From GCA-002050365 sp038235165 (GTDB lineage Bacteria; Acidobacteriota; Blastocatellia; Pyrinomonadales; Pyrinomonadaceae), in contig JBBSUG010000009.1 in NCBI GenBank assembly GCA_038235165.1, positions 62,001 through 126,000 of the forward strand: a stretch of DNA of 64,000 nucleotides. Direction: 5' to 3'. Under the pieces are notes generated by a model, which saw only the letters and a list, made by a program, of their open reading frames with translations, had not been told where the DNA came from and did no database searches. Below are positions 1 to 8,252 of the stretch, in pieces; the stretch's first letter is position 1, and every line of letters starts with the position of its first letter. The position numbers and the translations under genes are program-made.

Positions 1-6
1 AAAAAT

Positions 7-945
7 ATGAATTATATTATCGAAATCGAAAATTTGTCGAAAGATTACGAAGTCGGCTTTTGGAAAAAGAAAAAAGTTCGCGCTTTGGATGGTTTGACGC
101 TGAACGTCGAAGGCGGACAGATATTCGGTTTTCTCGGCGGCAACGGCGCGGGGAAAACGACGACGATCAAGATTTTGATGTCGCTGATGTTCCCGTCGGC
201 GGGTTCGGCGCGGATTTTGGGTGAAGACATTTCAAACGTCAAAATGCGTTCGCGCATCGGTTACTGCCCCGAAAATCCATATTTCTACGATTATCTGAAA
301 GCCGACGAATTGATGATGTATTTCGCCGAACTTTTCGGAATGGACAAAACAAAGGGCAGGCAAAAAACGCGGGAACTGTTGACCAAAGTCGGTTTGGACG
401 AAAAAGACTGGAACAAACAGCTTCGCAAATTTTCCAAAGGGATGCTGCAAAGAGTCGGTTTGGCGCAGTCGTTAATTAACGACCCGGAAATCGTTTTTCT
501 CGACGAACCGATGTCAGGACTCGACCCGATTGGACGACGCGAAATCCGCGAACTGATCGCCGAACTGCGCGACAAAGGCACGACCGTTTTTATGTCCACG
601 CACATTTTATCCGACATCGAAGCTTTGTGCGATAACGTCGCCATTTTGCGAAAGGGAAAACTGGCGGCAGCCGGGAAATTGGACGATTTATTAATGCAGA
701 GCGGCGAAAAACAGCAGTTCGAAATTGTTTTGAAGGGGACAACGGCGGAGGGTTTGAAAGATGATATTGCCGATATTACCGGCGCGACGATTTCCGCCAA
801 ACCGAACGGAGTAAATATTCAAGTTTCAGACGAAAGCGATGTCGAAAAAGTGTTGGAAATAAACAAAAAGACGGGCGGCAGACTGGTTTCCGTCCAAAAC
901 GTCCGGCAGTCGCTTGAAGAACTTTTCGTCAAAGAAACCTTATAG
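7..945 (+). CDS. ABC transporter ATP-binding protein
   Basis: Cytoplasmic ATPase subunit of an ABC-2-type exporter (CcmA/NatA-like); 312 residues is the usual length. Visible motifs: Walker A GGNGAGKTT at residues 44-52 (the usual GPNG proline is Gly), signature around KFSKGMLQRVG, Walker B IVFLDEP, D-loop SGLDP and H-loop STH. The extra C-terminal ~90 residues match the accessory domain common in this subfamily. The ATG lies 7 bases from the window edge, so its ribosome binding site cannot be seen. The permease is not downstream, where the gene ends at a large palindrome, so it presumably lies upstream outside the window. The substrate cannot be deduced. Confidence 0.93.
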   Translation: MNYIIEIENLSKDYEVGFWKKKKVRALDGLTLNVEGGQIFGFLGGNGAGKTTTIKILMSLMFPSAGSARILGEDISNVKMRSRIGYCPENPYFYDYLKADELMMYFAELFGMDKTKGRQKTRELLTKVGLDEKDWNKQLRKFSKGMLQRVGLAQSLINDPEIVFLDEPMSGLDPIGRREIRELIAELRDKGTTVFMSTHILSDIEALCDNVAILRKGKLAAAGKLDDLLMQSGEKQQFEIVLKGTTAEGLKDDIADITGATISAKPNGVNIQVSDESDVEKVLEINKKTGGRLVSVQNVRQSLEELFVKETL

Positions 946-949
946 TCAT

Positions 950-1001
950 AAATCGAGAATCGCCAATCGTAATATCAATCACGATTGGCGATTCTCGATT
1001 T
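950..1001. terminator. Perfect 21-bp inverted repeat between convergent genes
   Basis: Arms 950-970 and 981-1001 are perfectly complementary around a 10-nt loop. The element lies between the ABC ATPase stop (945) and the convergent prolyl oligopeptidase stop (1021), as expected for a bidirectional terminator. There is no long T-tract. The sequence (ATCG/CGATT-rich) resembles the repeat at 11255-11460, so it may be an interspersed palindrome used as a terminator. Confidence 0.6.
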
Positions 1002-1020
1002 ACGATTGACGAATCGCGTA

Positions 1021-3144
1021 TTATTTCATGCCGAGATTCTTCATTAAAAACCCGTAAATATCAGCCTGTTCTTCGATCACTTTCGCCGTCGGTTTGCCCG
1101 CTCCGTGTCCGGCGTTAGTTTCAATGCGAATCAAAACCGGCGCGTCACCACCCTGCGCCTCCTGCAGAGTTGCCGCGTATTTGAAACTGTGCGCCGGAAC
1201 TACGCGGTCGTCGTGGTCGGAAGTTGTCACCATCACCGCCGGATATTTCGTGCCTTTCTTGATGTTGTGCAAAGGCGAATATTTGTAAATCGCGGCGAAT
1301 TCATCGGAGTTATCACTCGAGCCGTAATCCGAAGTCCACGCGCGTCCGATGGTGAATTTTTGAAACCTCAGCATATCCATCACGCCGACTGCCGGAAGTG
1401 CCGCGCCGAATAAATCGGGACGCTGATTCAAAGTTGCGCCGACTAATAATCCGCCGTTTGAACCGCCGGAAATCGCCAGTTTTGCGGGGCGCGTATATTT
1501 GTTTTTAATCAGATATTCCGCTGCACCGATGTAATCGTCAAAGACGTTCTGCTTTTGCAATTTCGTGCCGGCTTTGTGCCATTCTTCGCCATATTCGCCG
1601 CCGCCGCGCAGATTCGGCACGGCGTAAACGCCGCCGTTTTCCATCCAAACAACGCGCGAAACCGAAAATCCGGGTGTCATCGAAATATTGAAACCGCCGT
1701 AAGCGTAAAGCAATGTCGGGTTATTTCTATCGAGTTTCAAACCTTTTTTGTGAACGATAAACATCGGAATTTTCGTTCCGTCTTTGCTGTTATAAAAAAC
1801 TTGTTTGACTTCAAAATCGTTCGGGTTAAGTTTCACTTCCGATTTGCGAAAGATTTCCGATTTGCCGGTTTTTAAATCGTAGCGATAAATGGTCGGCGGC
1901 GCGTTGAAACTCGAATAAGTGTAAAAAACTTCGGTGTCATAGCGTTTGCCGTTAAAACCGCCCGCTGTGCCGATGCCGGGAAGTTCCACGTTTCTGACGA
2001 ATTTGCCGTTCAAATCATAGATACGAACTTGTGTATAAGCATCCTTCAAATAGCTGCCGACAAATTGATTGTTGACAAAATCAACACCGCCGAGCGTTTC
2101 TTTTGCTTGCGGCACGACTTCCTGCCATTTCAAATCTTTATCCAAAACGTCAACCATCACGAGGCGACCGAGCGGCGCGTCTTTGTCGGTGCGAAAATAA
2201 AATTTCGAGCCGTCGTTGCCGATAAAACTATAATCCGCAACGAGCTTGTCAACGACCGGAATGATCGGTGCTTTTTCCATCGTCAGATTTTTGACGAAAA
2301 CCATATTCGTCGGCGCAGTGCCTTTCGTGACGCTAACAACAAGCCAATTGCCGTCTTCGGTTACGCCGCCGCCGACACCCATTTCTTTATCGTCGGAACG
2401 TTCATAAATCAAATTATCTTCCGATTGCGGTGTGCCGAGTTTGTGATAATAAAGTTTTTGAAAGTAATTGATGCGCGTCAGTTTCGATTTTTCGTCGGCT
2501 TCGGGAAAGCGCGAATAGTAAACGCCTTTGCCGTCTTTGGTCCAGGACGCGCCGGAAAATTTAATGTTTTCCAAAACGTCGGGCAAATCTTTGCCCGTTT
2601 CGACATCGCGGAAATGCCACGTCTGCCAGTCGGAACCCGCGCCGCTCAAACCGTAAGCCATCAATTTGCCGTCGTCGGAAATTGCCATTCCCGACAGTGC
2701 GACTGTTCCGTCTTTTGAAAGTTTGTTCGGGTCGAGCAGAACGCGACCTTCACCCTTCACCGAATCGGAAACGTAAAAAACAGATTGGTTTTGCAGACCG
2801 TCATTTTTGGAATAAAAATAATACTTGCCTTCTTTGTTCGGCGAAGAATATTTCTCGTAATTCCACAATTCGGTCAAACGCTTTTTCAACTGTTCACGTT
2901 CGGGAATCTGTTTCAAGTAATCGAAAGTTACCTTATTTTCCGCCTGCACCCACGCTTTCGTTTCGGCGGAATTATCGTCTTCGAGCCAGCGATACGGATC
3001 ACTTACTTTCGTACCGTGATAATCATCGGTCTGGTCAACCTTTTTTGTATTCGGATACTCGATTTTCGTTTGAGCAAAGGAATTTACTGCAATAAACATA
3101 AAAATAAAAAAAACAAAACCAGTCTTGAACATCATTTCGCGCAT
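1021..3144 (-). CDS. Prolyl oligopeptidase (S9A family), exported
   Basis: Serine peptidase that cleaves proline-containing oligopeptides. The N-terminal hydrophobic segment ending near FAQ is a signal peptide, so it acts outside the cytoplasm. A seven-bladed propeller region is followed by an alpha/beta hydrolase domain. The nucleophile elbow GGSNGG is near residue 560, the Asp sits in SDHDDRV and the His in NAGHGAG near the C-terminus, so the triad is complete. Length is about 707 residues, typical for S9A. An in-frame GTG exists at 3150. The ATG at 3144 is preferred because GAGG (3150-3153) lies 5 nt upstream of it. Single gene with its own promoter. Confidence 0.95.
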   Translation of the reverse strand: MREMMFKTGFVFFIFMFIAVNSFAQTKIEYPNTKKVDQTDDYHGTKVSDPYRWLEDDNSAETKAWVQAENKVTFDYLKQIPEREQLKKRLTELWNYEKYSSPNKEGKYYFYSKNDGLQNQSVFYVSDSVKGEGRVLLDPNKLSKDGTVALSGMAISDDGKLMAYGLSGAGSDWQTWHFRDVETGKDLPDVLENIKFSGASWTKDGKGVYYSRFPEADEKSKLTRINYFQKLYYHKLGTPQSEDNLIYERSDDKEMGVGGGVTEDGNWLVVSVTKGTAPTNMVFVKNLTMEKAPIIPVVDKLVADYSFIGNDGSKFYFRTDKDAPLGRLVMVDVLDKDLKWQEVVPQAKETLGGVDFVNNQFVGSYLKDAYTQVRIYDLNGKFVRNVELPGIGTAGGFNGKRYDTEVFYTYSSFNAPPTIYRYDLKTGKSEIFRKSEVKLNPNDFEVKQVFYNSKDGTKIPMFIVHKKGLKLDRNNPTLLYAYGGFNISMTPGFSVSRVVWMENGGVYAVPNLRGGGEYGEEWHKAGTKLQKQNVFDDYIGAAEYLIKNKYTRPAKLAISGGSNGGLLVGATLNQRPDLFGAALPAVGVMDMLRFQKFTIGRAWTSDYGSSDNSDEFAAIYKYSPLHNIKKGTKYPAVMVTTSDHDDRVVPAHSFKYAATLQEAQGGDAPVLIRIETNAGHGAGKPTAKVIEEQADIYGFLMKNLGMK

Positions 3145-3171
3145 AATCACCTCATTGAAAATTTTTCATTA

Positions 3172-3200
3172 AGTATAGTGCGCGTTTGGATGTAAAACAA
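3172..3200 (-). promoter_or_regulatory. Sigma-70-type promoter for prolyl oligopeptidase
   Basis: On the minus strand TTGTTT (3200-3195) and TATACT (3177-3172) are separated by exactly 17 nt. The -10 box matches five of six consensus positions. It would start transcription about 20 nt upstream of the coding start. Confidence 0.45.
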
Positions 3201-3236
3201 AACGGGGAAGTTGGGAAAATAAATTTTTGTAACTTT

Positions 3237-4280
3237 TCAATTCGTCAGCCATAAAACCCGGCTCAGAAGCGGTTCGTTTTTCGACGCGGCATAATTCGTC
3301 AGTTTGACGGTTTTTCCTTTCAAATCGGGCAGATAACCTTTTGGGTAAAGTCTTCTCAAAGCAAAATCGCCGATGAAATCAAAGGTGTTTTCGGGTTCGC
3401 CCGCATTTGCCGAATACGTCAAAACCGAAGTTTCGCCCGCTGATGTTCTTACGAAAATGTTGAAAGACACAGCCGGATTTTCAGAATTTACGTTGAAGAT
3501 CACGTCTTCGGCAGTCGCCTCGGTTTCCGCTTCGACAAATAAATTCGTCAACGGTTCGACATCCCTTTTCTCGACTGCCGGCGAATTAAAACCGGAATAA
3601 TTATCATTTTTATTATTGATGTTTTTCAGTCGTTCGCGTTCAAAAATGAATAAATAGCGTCTGACTAAAATCGGGCGGTCAATCGGCGTGAGTGTGCCGT
3701 TCTGATAACTCGACCAGCGTCCGACGAAATACAAAGCGGTGCGATTACCCGGATTTTTGATTGGCAGTGTTTCCCAATCGGTCGTTAAAATATCGAAACC
3801 GCCGCTTCGTCGGCGCGGCACGAACATCGCGCTGACGCTGAAATCTTCGGTTTGAAACTGCACCGGCTGTAATTCTTCCGCACCGACGGGAAACGGCAAA
3901 ATCGCCAGCGTCCAGTAATTAACGCCCATTCCGTTGCTGACTGCTGTGCGGTTGGCGACGATCAATTCAATCTGCCCGTCATTATCCAGATCACCGCTGA
4001 AAACCTTAAAATCGGTCGCGTCGCCGAGAAAAACTTCGCTTTTCCATTCGCCGACGGTTTCGTCGCTTCTCTGCACGATGACTTTTGCGCCGCCGTTATC
4101 ATCGTCTATCAATCCCTGACAAATTCTCGCCGCCGCGTCGAGCGCGACACACGCCGTTTTATCCAAACCCGGCGCATTTTCCTCCAATGCCGGACGCGGA
4201 TAATTTTTCAGTTTCGACTGATTTGCGTAACTGCCGACAATGCCGATTAAAATTAACGAAACGATAAATGGAAACTTCAT
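3237..4280 (-). CDS. Exported hypothetical protein with a VCBS/FG-GAP-like segment
   Basis: 347 residues with an N-terminal signal peptide (MKFPFIVSLILIGIVGSYA). A calcium-loop-like segment GDLDNDGQIELIVAN near residues 96-110 resembles VCBS/FG-GAP propeller repeats. No catalytic motif is seen and the family is not recognised. The distant GGGAG on the minus strand is a weak ribosome binding site. The decayed sequence just upstream (4290-4820) ends with a related-looking segment, so the two may be paralogues. Secretion is well supported; function is unknown. Confidence 0.75.
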   Translation of the reverse strand: MKFPFIVSLILIGIVGSYANQSKLKNYPRPALEENAPGLDKTACVALDAAARICQGLIDDDNGGAKVIVQRSDETVGEWKSEVFLGDATDFKVFSGDLDNDGQIELIVANRTAVSNGMGVNYWTLAILPFPVGAEELQPVQFQTEDFSVSAMFVPRRRSGGFDILTTDWETLPIKNPGNRTALYFVGRWSSYQNGTLTPIDRPILVRRYLFIFERERLKNINNKNDNYSGFNSPAVEKRDVEPLTNLFVEAETEATAEDVIFNVNSENPAVSFNIFVRTSAGETSVLTYSANAGEPENTFDFIGDFALRRLYPKGYLPDLKGKTVKLTNYAASKNEPLLSRVLWLTN

Positions 4281-4289
4281 CTGTCTTTT

Positions 4290-4820
4290 TTCTCCCTAAT
4301 TTTTCCTTCCTTTCGCATCTTCCAATTCTTGCCGTTGAAATGATAAACGACGCTTTTATTTTCCCACAGAATTTTGTTCGTTTTATTGTAAATCGGTGTA
4401 ATAATCCATCTCGCACTCGGACAGTTGGCGCGGTTCGAGATTTTTATCTTTGGGCGGAGTCGGGTCATTGACGACATTCTCGAATAAATGGGTTGTTTGG
4501 TTGGTTCCTTCACAGGAAGGCGGCAGAAATAAGCCGTTAAAGAGGGTGTGATTCTGTTGATATATGCAGAGTGTCGAACACTGATTTGCAGAGAATCAAG
4601 CCGTCCGTGGTTGCCGCCAGCGCATACAGCGATGACTCGTTTATTTTCTTGGCGAAACGGCACTTCACGTCGAATGTGCTGTAACGATCAAGAATCTTAA
4701 AAACCTGATAAACGAGACCGGCTCGGCAAATACAAATGCGGGTTAAATAGTTTGCCAATCCTTCCGCGTCGCCGTCAAATCTTTTTTAATGGCGAGGGCT
4801 TCGGCTTTTTCGTCGGGCAT
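4290..4820 (-). pseudogene. Decayed gene, possibly a relative of the downstream VCBS-like protein
   Basis: No intact gene spans 4281-4974, but protein-like segments appear in successive frames on the minus strand. They run from an ATG at 4820 behind GGAGG (MPDEKAEALAIKK), through a stretch rich in ordinary residues (about 4540-4790), to segments ending SECEMDYYTDLQ and then ILWENKSVVYHFNGKNW in another frame. At least two or three frameshifts would be needed to join them. The last segment resembles the DLNxDGxxEIVW...FDGKNW pattern of VCBS repeats. Boundaries are approximate and the parent family is a guess. Confidence 0.35.
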
Positions 4821-4974
4821 AATATAAAAATGCCTCCGTAAGAATTTAGTGAACCGAATTATATTGACTTGCTGTAAATCAAGCAAGATTTTTAAACTTC
4901 GAACGCCGAAACGCAGCATTGCCGCGCTTTCGACAGTTACAGTCGAGGCGCGGAAAATCAAACTTATTGTTCGA

Positions 4975-7212
4975 TTAAAATAAATGGATGTTTTCTTCTT
5001 TTGAGGGGTATCCGGCAGACTGCATTTTTGCTGTTTCCGTGAGCGGCAGCCAATTCGTTTTTCGATAGAGCAGACTTTCCGCATCTTCCTTCGGCATCGG
5101 TTTCGCCATCAAGTAACCCTGTCCGTAATCGCAGCCGAGGTTCTGCAGCAGCGCGAGCTGGGCTTCGGTTTCGATTCCTTCAGCGATAACGCGCATTTTC
5201 AGGTTTTTGGCGAGTGAAATAATGGTTTGCAGAATTTCGGAATCCTCGCCGTTGTCGCCGACGCTGTACACGAATGAACGGTCAATTTTGAGCGTGTCGA
5301 ACGGCAGCCGGTGCAGGTAACTCAGGGACGAATAACCGGTGCCGAAATCGTCCATACTAAGTTGGACTCCCATCCTTTTCAGCTTTTCGAGAACTTTAAT
5401 CGTGTGTTCGGCGTTCGTCATCGCCGTGCTTTCGGTAATTTCGAGCTTGAGCGAAGAGGCTCTCAGTGTCGAAGCGTTCAGGGCTGTTTTAACGTCTTTG
5501 ATGAGACTTTCGTCTTCTAAATGTTTTCCCGAGATATTGACGCTGATGATGAGCTGGTCATAAGCCGGGGAAAGTTTCTGCCATTCGACGATTTGACGGG
5601 TGGTTTCACATAAAATCCATTGCGTAATCGGGACGATCAGCCCGGAATCTTCGGCGACGGAAATAAATTTATCCGGCGGAACAAAACCGCGTTTTTGATT
5701 GTGCCAGCGCAGAAGTGCCTCAAACCCGATGAGCGCGCCGTCGGTCAGCGAAATCAGCGGCTGATAGTGCATCGAAAATTCGCCGCGTTCGAGTGCGAAA
5801 CGCAAATCGTCTTCTAACGCGATTCGGTCGAGAAAACGGGCGCGAATCGTTTTGGTGAAAATGGCGACACCGATCTCTTTTTCCTTCGCGTAGTGCATCG
5901 CAATGTCGGCATCACGCAAGACTTCTTCGGGATTTGCGTGTTCGATATCAAACGGGGCGATGCCGATGTGCAGATCGGTGAAAATCTTGTTGCCTTGAAT
6001 GACGAAAGGCAGCGTCAATTTTTCGTAAATCTGCTCGGCGATCACTTGCGCCTCCTCGATTGATGACAAATTGTTGAGAATTATCGCAAATTCGTCACCG
6101 CCGAGCCGGGCAACCGTATCGTCGTCGCGCAATATTCGTAAAAGCCGCTTGGCGACGAGCCGCAAAACACGGTCGCCGACCGTATGACCGAGACTGTCAT
6201 TGATATTCTTGAAGCGTTTCAAGTCCAAAAACAAAACAAAATATTTGTGAGAAATATCAATGCCGAGTTCGAGCAGCAGACTAAGCCGTTCGATAAAATA
6301 CGACCGGTTCGGCAGTGCGGTCAAAAAATCGTATGCTGCGGCGTGTTCGAGGGCGACTTTGCTGCGGCGCAATTCCTCATTAACCTCTTCTTCCTTTTCC
6401 AACAGTGTTTCCAACTCGGCGGCGTGTTGTTCCGCCTGATCTGCTTTCAGCACGGCAATGGCGGCTTTTTCGCGTTCAGCTTGTTCGGCTTGCTCGATTG
6501 TTTCGTTAATTTCCCTGATCGTCTGGCGGTAATTCGCATAACCGATGCCGAAAGCAATGAAGACAAATGTCGTGGTAAAGAAATCGGCGTATTGAATTAG
6601 CTTGTAAGCGGCTCCGGCTAAACTTGCTCCTCCGATCAATGCGAAAGAGGATGAAAAATATTGTCTTTTCCAAAATTGCCAAAATGAATTTCCCGTCGAA
6701 AGAAAGTGAATAAAGGCAAACAGAGCTAAAGTTGTCAAATAGTGAGTTAATGACAAAACGCCAAGTGAAGGAATCAGATGTGTCGCTACTGCCGAATGAC
6801 CGTCAATACCGGATAAGTTGAGAAAACTCGACCATATCAGCGACGTGAAGGATGTTGAAATCACCGCAACACTGACATTTACCGCTATCGTAAGTCTGCT
6901 GAATTTCTCTCCGTTGTTTCTAAGGTAAATGCAATTTACTAGAATTTCGGCAAACGCAGTCAACACCGCCGCCTCGCCCCCATAGAGAATAAACGAAAGA
7001 AATATTAAGGAATCGGAAAACCCCACGAAAATCTTACTGCGCGGAATCCTGATGCTCATCTGTGGTGTAAGAAATAGCGTAAAGGCGAGCAAAAGAATAA
7101 AACTCCAGCTAAAAGTGCTTTTCGGCAAATTAATGATTGCAAAAAGCAACGCAAGAATTCCGAAAATGATAACGACAGTTTTGTAGTAGGGGGAAATTTG
7201 GATTCGGTTCAT
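4975..7212 (-). CDS. Membrane-bound GGDEF-EAL cyclic-di-GMP enzyme
   Basis: 745 residues. The first ~220 residues form several hydrophobic helices (a MASE-like sensor), followed by a charged coiled-coil segment near 230-285. A diguanylate cyclase domain has an intact RLGGDEF signature near residue 370. A phosphodiesterase domain has EAL in GFEALLRW near residue 497, DDFGTGYSSL and EGIETE. Both active-site signatures are intact, so it may make or degrade cyclic-di-GMP. The ATG at 7212 has no clear Shine-Dalgarno. It is transcribed divergently from the tiny-ORF array, with 449 bp between them. Confidence 0.93.
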   Translation of the reverse strand: MNRIQISPYYKTVVIIFGILALLFAIINLPKSTFSWSFILLLAFTLFLTPQMSIRIPRSKIFVGFSDSLIFLSFILYGGEAAVLTAFAEILVNCIYLRNNGEKFSRLTIAVNVSVAVISTSFTSLIWSSFLNLSGIDGHSAVATHLIPSLGVLSLTHYLTTLALFAFIHFLSTGNSFWQFWKRQYFSSSFALIGGASLAGAAYKLIQYADFFTTTFVFIAFGIGYANYRQTIREINETIEQAEQAEREKAAIAVLKADQAEQHAAELETLLEKEEEVNEELRRSKVALEHAAAYDFLTALPNRSYFIERLSLLLELGIDISHKYFVLFLDLKRFKNINDSLGHTVGDRVLRLVAKRLLRILRDDDTVARLGGDEFAIILNNLSSIEEAQVIAEQIYEKLTLPFVIQGNKIFTDLHIGIAPFDIEHANPEEVLRDADIAMHYAKEKEIGVAIFTKTIRARFLDRIALEDDLRFALERGEFSMHYQPLISLTDGALIGFEALLRWHNQKRGFVPPDKFISVAEDSGLIVPITQWILCETTRQIVEWQKLSPAYDQLIISVNISGKHLEDESLIKDVKTALNASTLRASSLKLEITESTAMTNAEHTIKVLEKLKRMGVQLSMDDFGTGYSSLSYLHRLPFDTLKIDRSFVYSVGDNGEDSEILQTIISLAKNLKMRVIAEGIETEAQLALLQNLGCDYGQGYLMAKPMPKEDAESLLYRKTNWLPLTETAKMQSAGYPSKEENIHLF

Positions 7213-7647
7213 ACAAGAAGGAAATTTAAAAGCGAAAATAATGTTCTCTTAATAATCAAAGCGATCTTTTGAGGGTAATTAAAAGTGCAAGTAAATCGGC
7301 TCCCACATCCAATATACCACTATTCACAAGAAAATATCCACATATAATTTTTTACGTTGGATACTTAATTCAACCTATTTGGGTAATCAGATGTATATTT
7401 ACTTCACAAACGGATAAAAGCTCTAAAACCAACAACTTAGCAACAAAAGCATATAAACTGTGAACCAAGTATACAGTATTTGGTGTAATAGTCGTTGAAA
7501 ATCATTGTCTCTGTCTCTACTTTGTAAATATATGTAAATAAAAGTTTTAGCTGAACAAAAAAGTAAAAACCTACTTTGGCACAGCAGTTGTAATAGTAAA
7601 GGGCAGAACGAAGCACAACGCTTAAAAAATAAAACTTGAAAACTTAT
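7213..7647. other. AT-rich intergenic region upstream of the tiny-ORF array
   Basis: 435 bp with no convincing gene. Weak promoter-like pairs for the array lie around 7495-7534: TTGAAA at 7495, and TTGTCT at 7505 followed 18 nt later by TATATG at 7529. None is close to consensus, so the start of the array transcript is undetermined. Divergent promoters for the cyclic-di-GMP gene presumably also lie here. Confidence 0.4.
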
Positions 7648-7661
7648 AAGGAGATAAAAAA

Positions 7662-7688
7662 ATGAAAGGAATGTTATTGAGTGACTAA
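7662..7688 (+). CDS. Tiny ORF 1 of tandem array (8 codons)
   Basis: Encodes MKGMLLSD followed by TAA. AAGGAG (7648-7653) lies 8 nt upstream of the ATG, ideal Shine-Dalgarno spacing. First of four tandem units with the form MKGxxxSD. The stop codon sits in the loop of a small GACT/AGTC stem, and a 7-bp hairpin begins 47 nt after the A of ATG. No known family is recognised. Either the peptide or the act of translating it could be the functional product. Confidence 0.7.
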   Translation: MKGMLLSD

Positions 7689-7773
7689 TTGAAGTCCAAA
7701 AAAACAAGGTTCTTCACTGCGAAGAATACGGCAGCCAAAATAACCGATAAAAAACTTAAAGGAGGCAAAAACA

Positions 7774-7800
7774 ATGAAAGGAATAATGATGAGTGACTAA
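7774..7800 (+). CDS. Tiny ORF 2 of tandem array (8 codons)
   Basis: Encodes MKGIMMSD followed by TAA. AAAGGAGG (7758-7765) lies 8 nt before the ATG, the strongest ribosome binding site of the array. The start is 112 nt after that of unit 1. Codons 1-3 and the terminal Ser-Asp are conserved while codons 4-6 vary among hydrophobic residues. Confidence 0.72.
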   Translation: MKGIMMSD

Positions 7801-7879
7801 TTAAAGTCCAAAAAAACAAGGTTCTTCACAGCGAAGAACACGGCAATTGAAAACTGACAATCTTAAAGGAGATAAAATA

Positions 7880-7906
7880 ATGAAAGGAATAATGATGAGT
7901 GACTAA
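7880..7906 (+). CDS. Tiny ORF 3 of tandem array (8 codons)
   Basis: Encodes MKGIMMSD followed by TAA, identical in peptide to unit 2. AAAGGAG (7865-7871) lies 8 nt upstream. The start is 106 nt after that of unit 2. Between units 2 and 3 the coding part and the ribosome binding site are better kept than most of the spacer. Confidence 0.72.
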   Translation: MKGIMMSD

Positions 7907-8003
7907 TTAAAGTCTAGAAGACAAGGGTTTTTCACAGCGGAGAACGCAGTGATTAACTCAAAAACCAGAAATCAATACTGCAAAATTGAAGGAGCTAAAG
8001 ACA

Positions 8004-8030
8004 ATGAAAGGAATACTGTTTAGCGACTAA
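8004..8030 (+). CDS. Tiny ORF 4 of tandem array (8 codons)
   Basis: Encodes MKGILFSD followed by TAA. AAGGAG (7989-7994) lies 9 nt upstream. The start is 124 nt after that of unit 3. This unit keeps the peptide pattern but uses different codons for the last residues (CTG TTT AGC GAC) and lacks the downstream hairpin. That pattern suggests selection on the peptide sequence rather than only on the DNA repeat. Confidence 0.72.
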   Translation: MKGILFSD

Positions 8031-8084
8031 CGAAATTATAAAAATCTGTCCTCAACCGTGAGCCAAACCGACAACTTCACAAGA

Positions 8085-8119
8085 AAAAAGTCTCGTTAAT
8101 TTCAACGAGACTTTTTTTT
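8085..8119 (+). terminator. Intrinsic terminator of the tiny-ORF array
   Basis: Arms 8085-8097 and 8104-8116 form a perfect 13-bp stem around a 6-nt loop, with eight T residues at 8112-8119. It lies 55 nt after the last tiny ORF and faces the same way, so it defines the 3' end of an array transcript of roughly 0.45-0.6 kb. Confidence 0.88.
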
Positions 8120-8141
8120 ATAACACGGAGCATAAATTATA

Positions 8142-8252
8142 ATTAAAGTTAAAGCCCCGATCAGGCGCGACGCATACCCGATTATCGAGACGGAACGGTT
8201 ACTGTTGAGAATGTTCGAGGCGGAAGATTTGGATGCGGTTCATCAGCTTTTC
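8142..8252 (+). pseudogene. 5' fragment of a GNAT acetyltransferase gene, cut by an IS element
   Basis: The plus strand reads ...RDAYPIIETERLLLRMFEAED then LDAVHQLF, the typical start of a RimJ/GNAT acetyltransferase (TERLLLR motif). It runs straight into the left inverted repeat of the IS element at 8253. There is no ATG in frame after the upstream stop, and the acetyl-CoA binding part is absent on the far side of the insertion. It is therefore a non-functional remnant. Confidence 0.6.

Larger units (their letters stand above)
7648..8030 (+). repeat. Four-unit tandem repeat carrying the tiny ORFs and spacer hairpins
   Basis: Units start at 7662, 7774, 7880 and 8004 (spacings 112, 106 and 124). 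Units 1-3 share the block after the stop codon (AATTAAAGTCC-like) and then a hairpin: GTTCTTC/GAAGAAT at 7709-7727, GTTCTTC/GAAGAAC at 7821-7839 and GTTTTTC/GGAGAAC at 7927-7945. All have a 5-nt loop ACAGC or ACTGC. Each hairpin begins exactly 47 nt after the A of its ATG. Changes in the arms keep pairing through G-U wobbles, evidence for RNA structure. The intervals from hairpin to next start vary. Confidence 0.8.

Noticed and set aside
2029..2718. A 229-codon plus-strand frame inside the prolyl oligopeptidase gene
   Set aside because: Antisense shadow of a clear S9A gene; composition is not protein-like. The same applies to the other long antisense frames in the window.
4743..5084. A 113-codon frame overlapping the end of the GGDEF-EAL gene
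   Set aside because: Its 5' half is an alternate frame of the EAL C-terminus; only the last 25 codons after 4820 look protein-like and are included in the decayed gene.
7423..7707. A 94-residue minus-strand frame overlapping the first tiny ORF
   Set aside because: Low-complexity Phe/Leu/Ser-rich sequence, no ribosome binding site, and it overlaps a unit with strong signals on the other strand.
7648..8030. Reading the four tandem units as a CRISPR array
   Set aside because: Only four units of ~110 nt with partly conserved spacers and coding frames; no short identical repeats with unique spacers and no cas genes.
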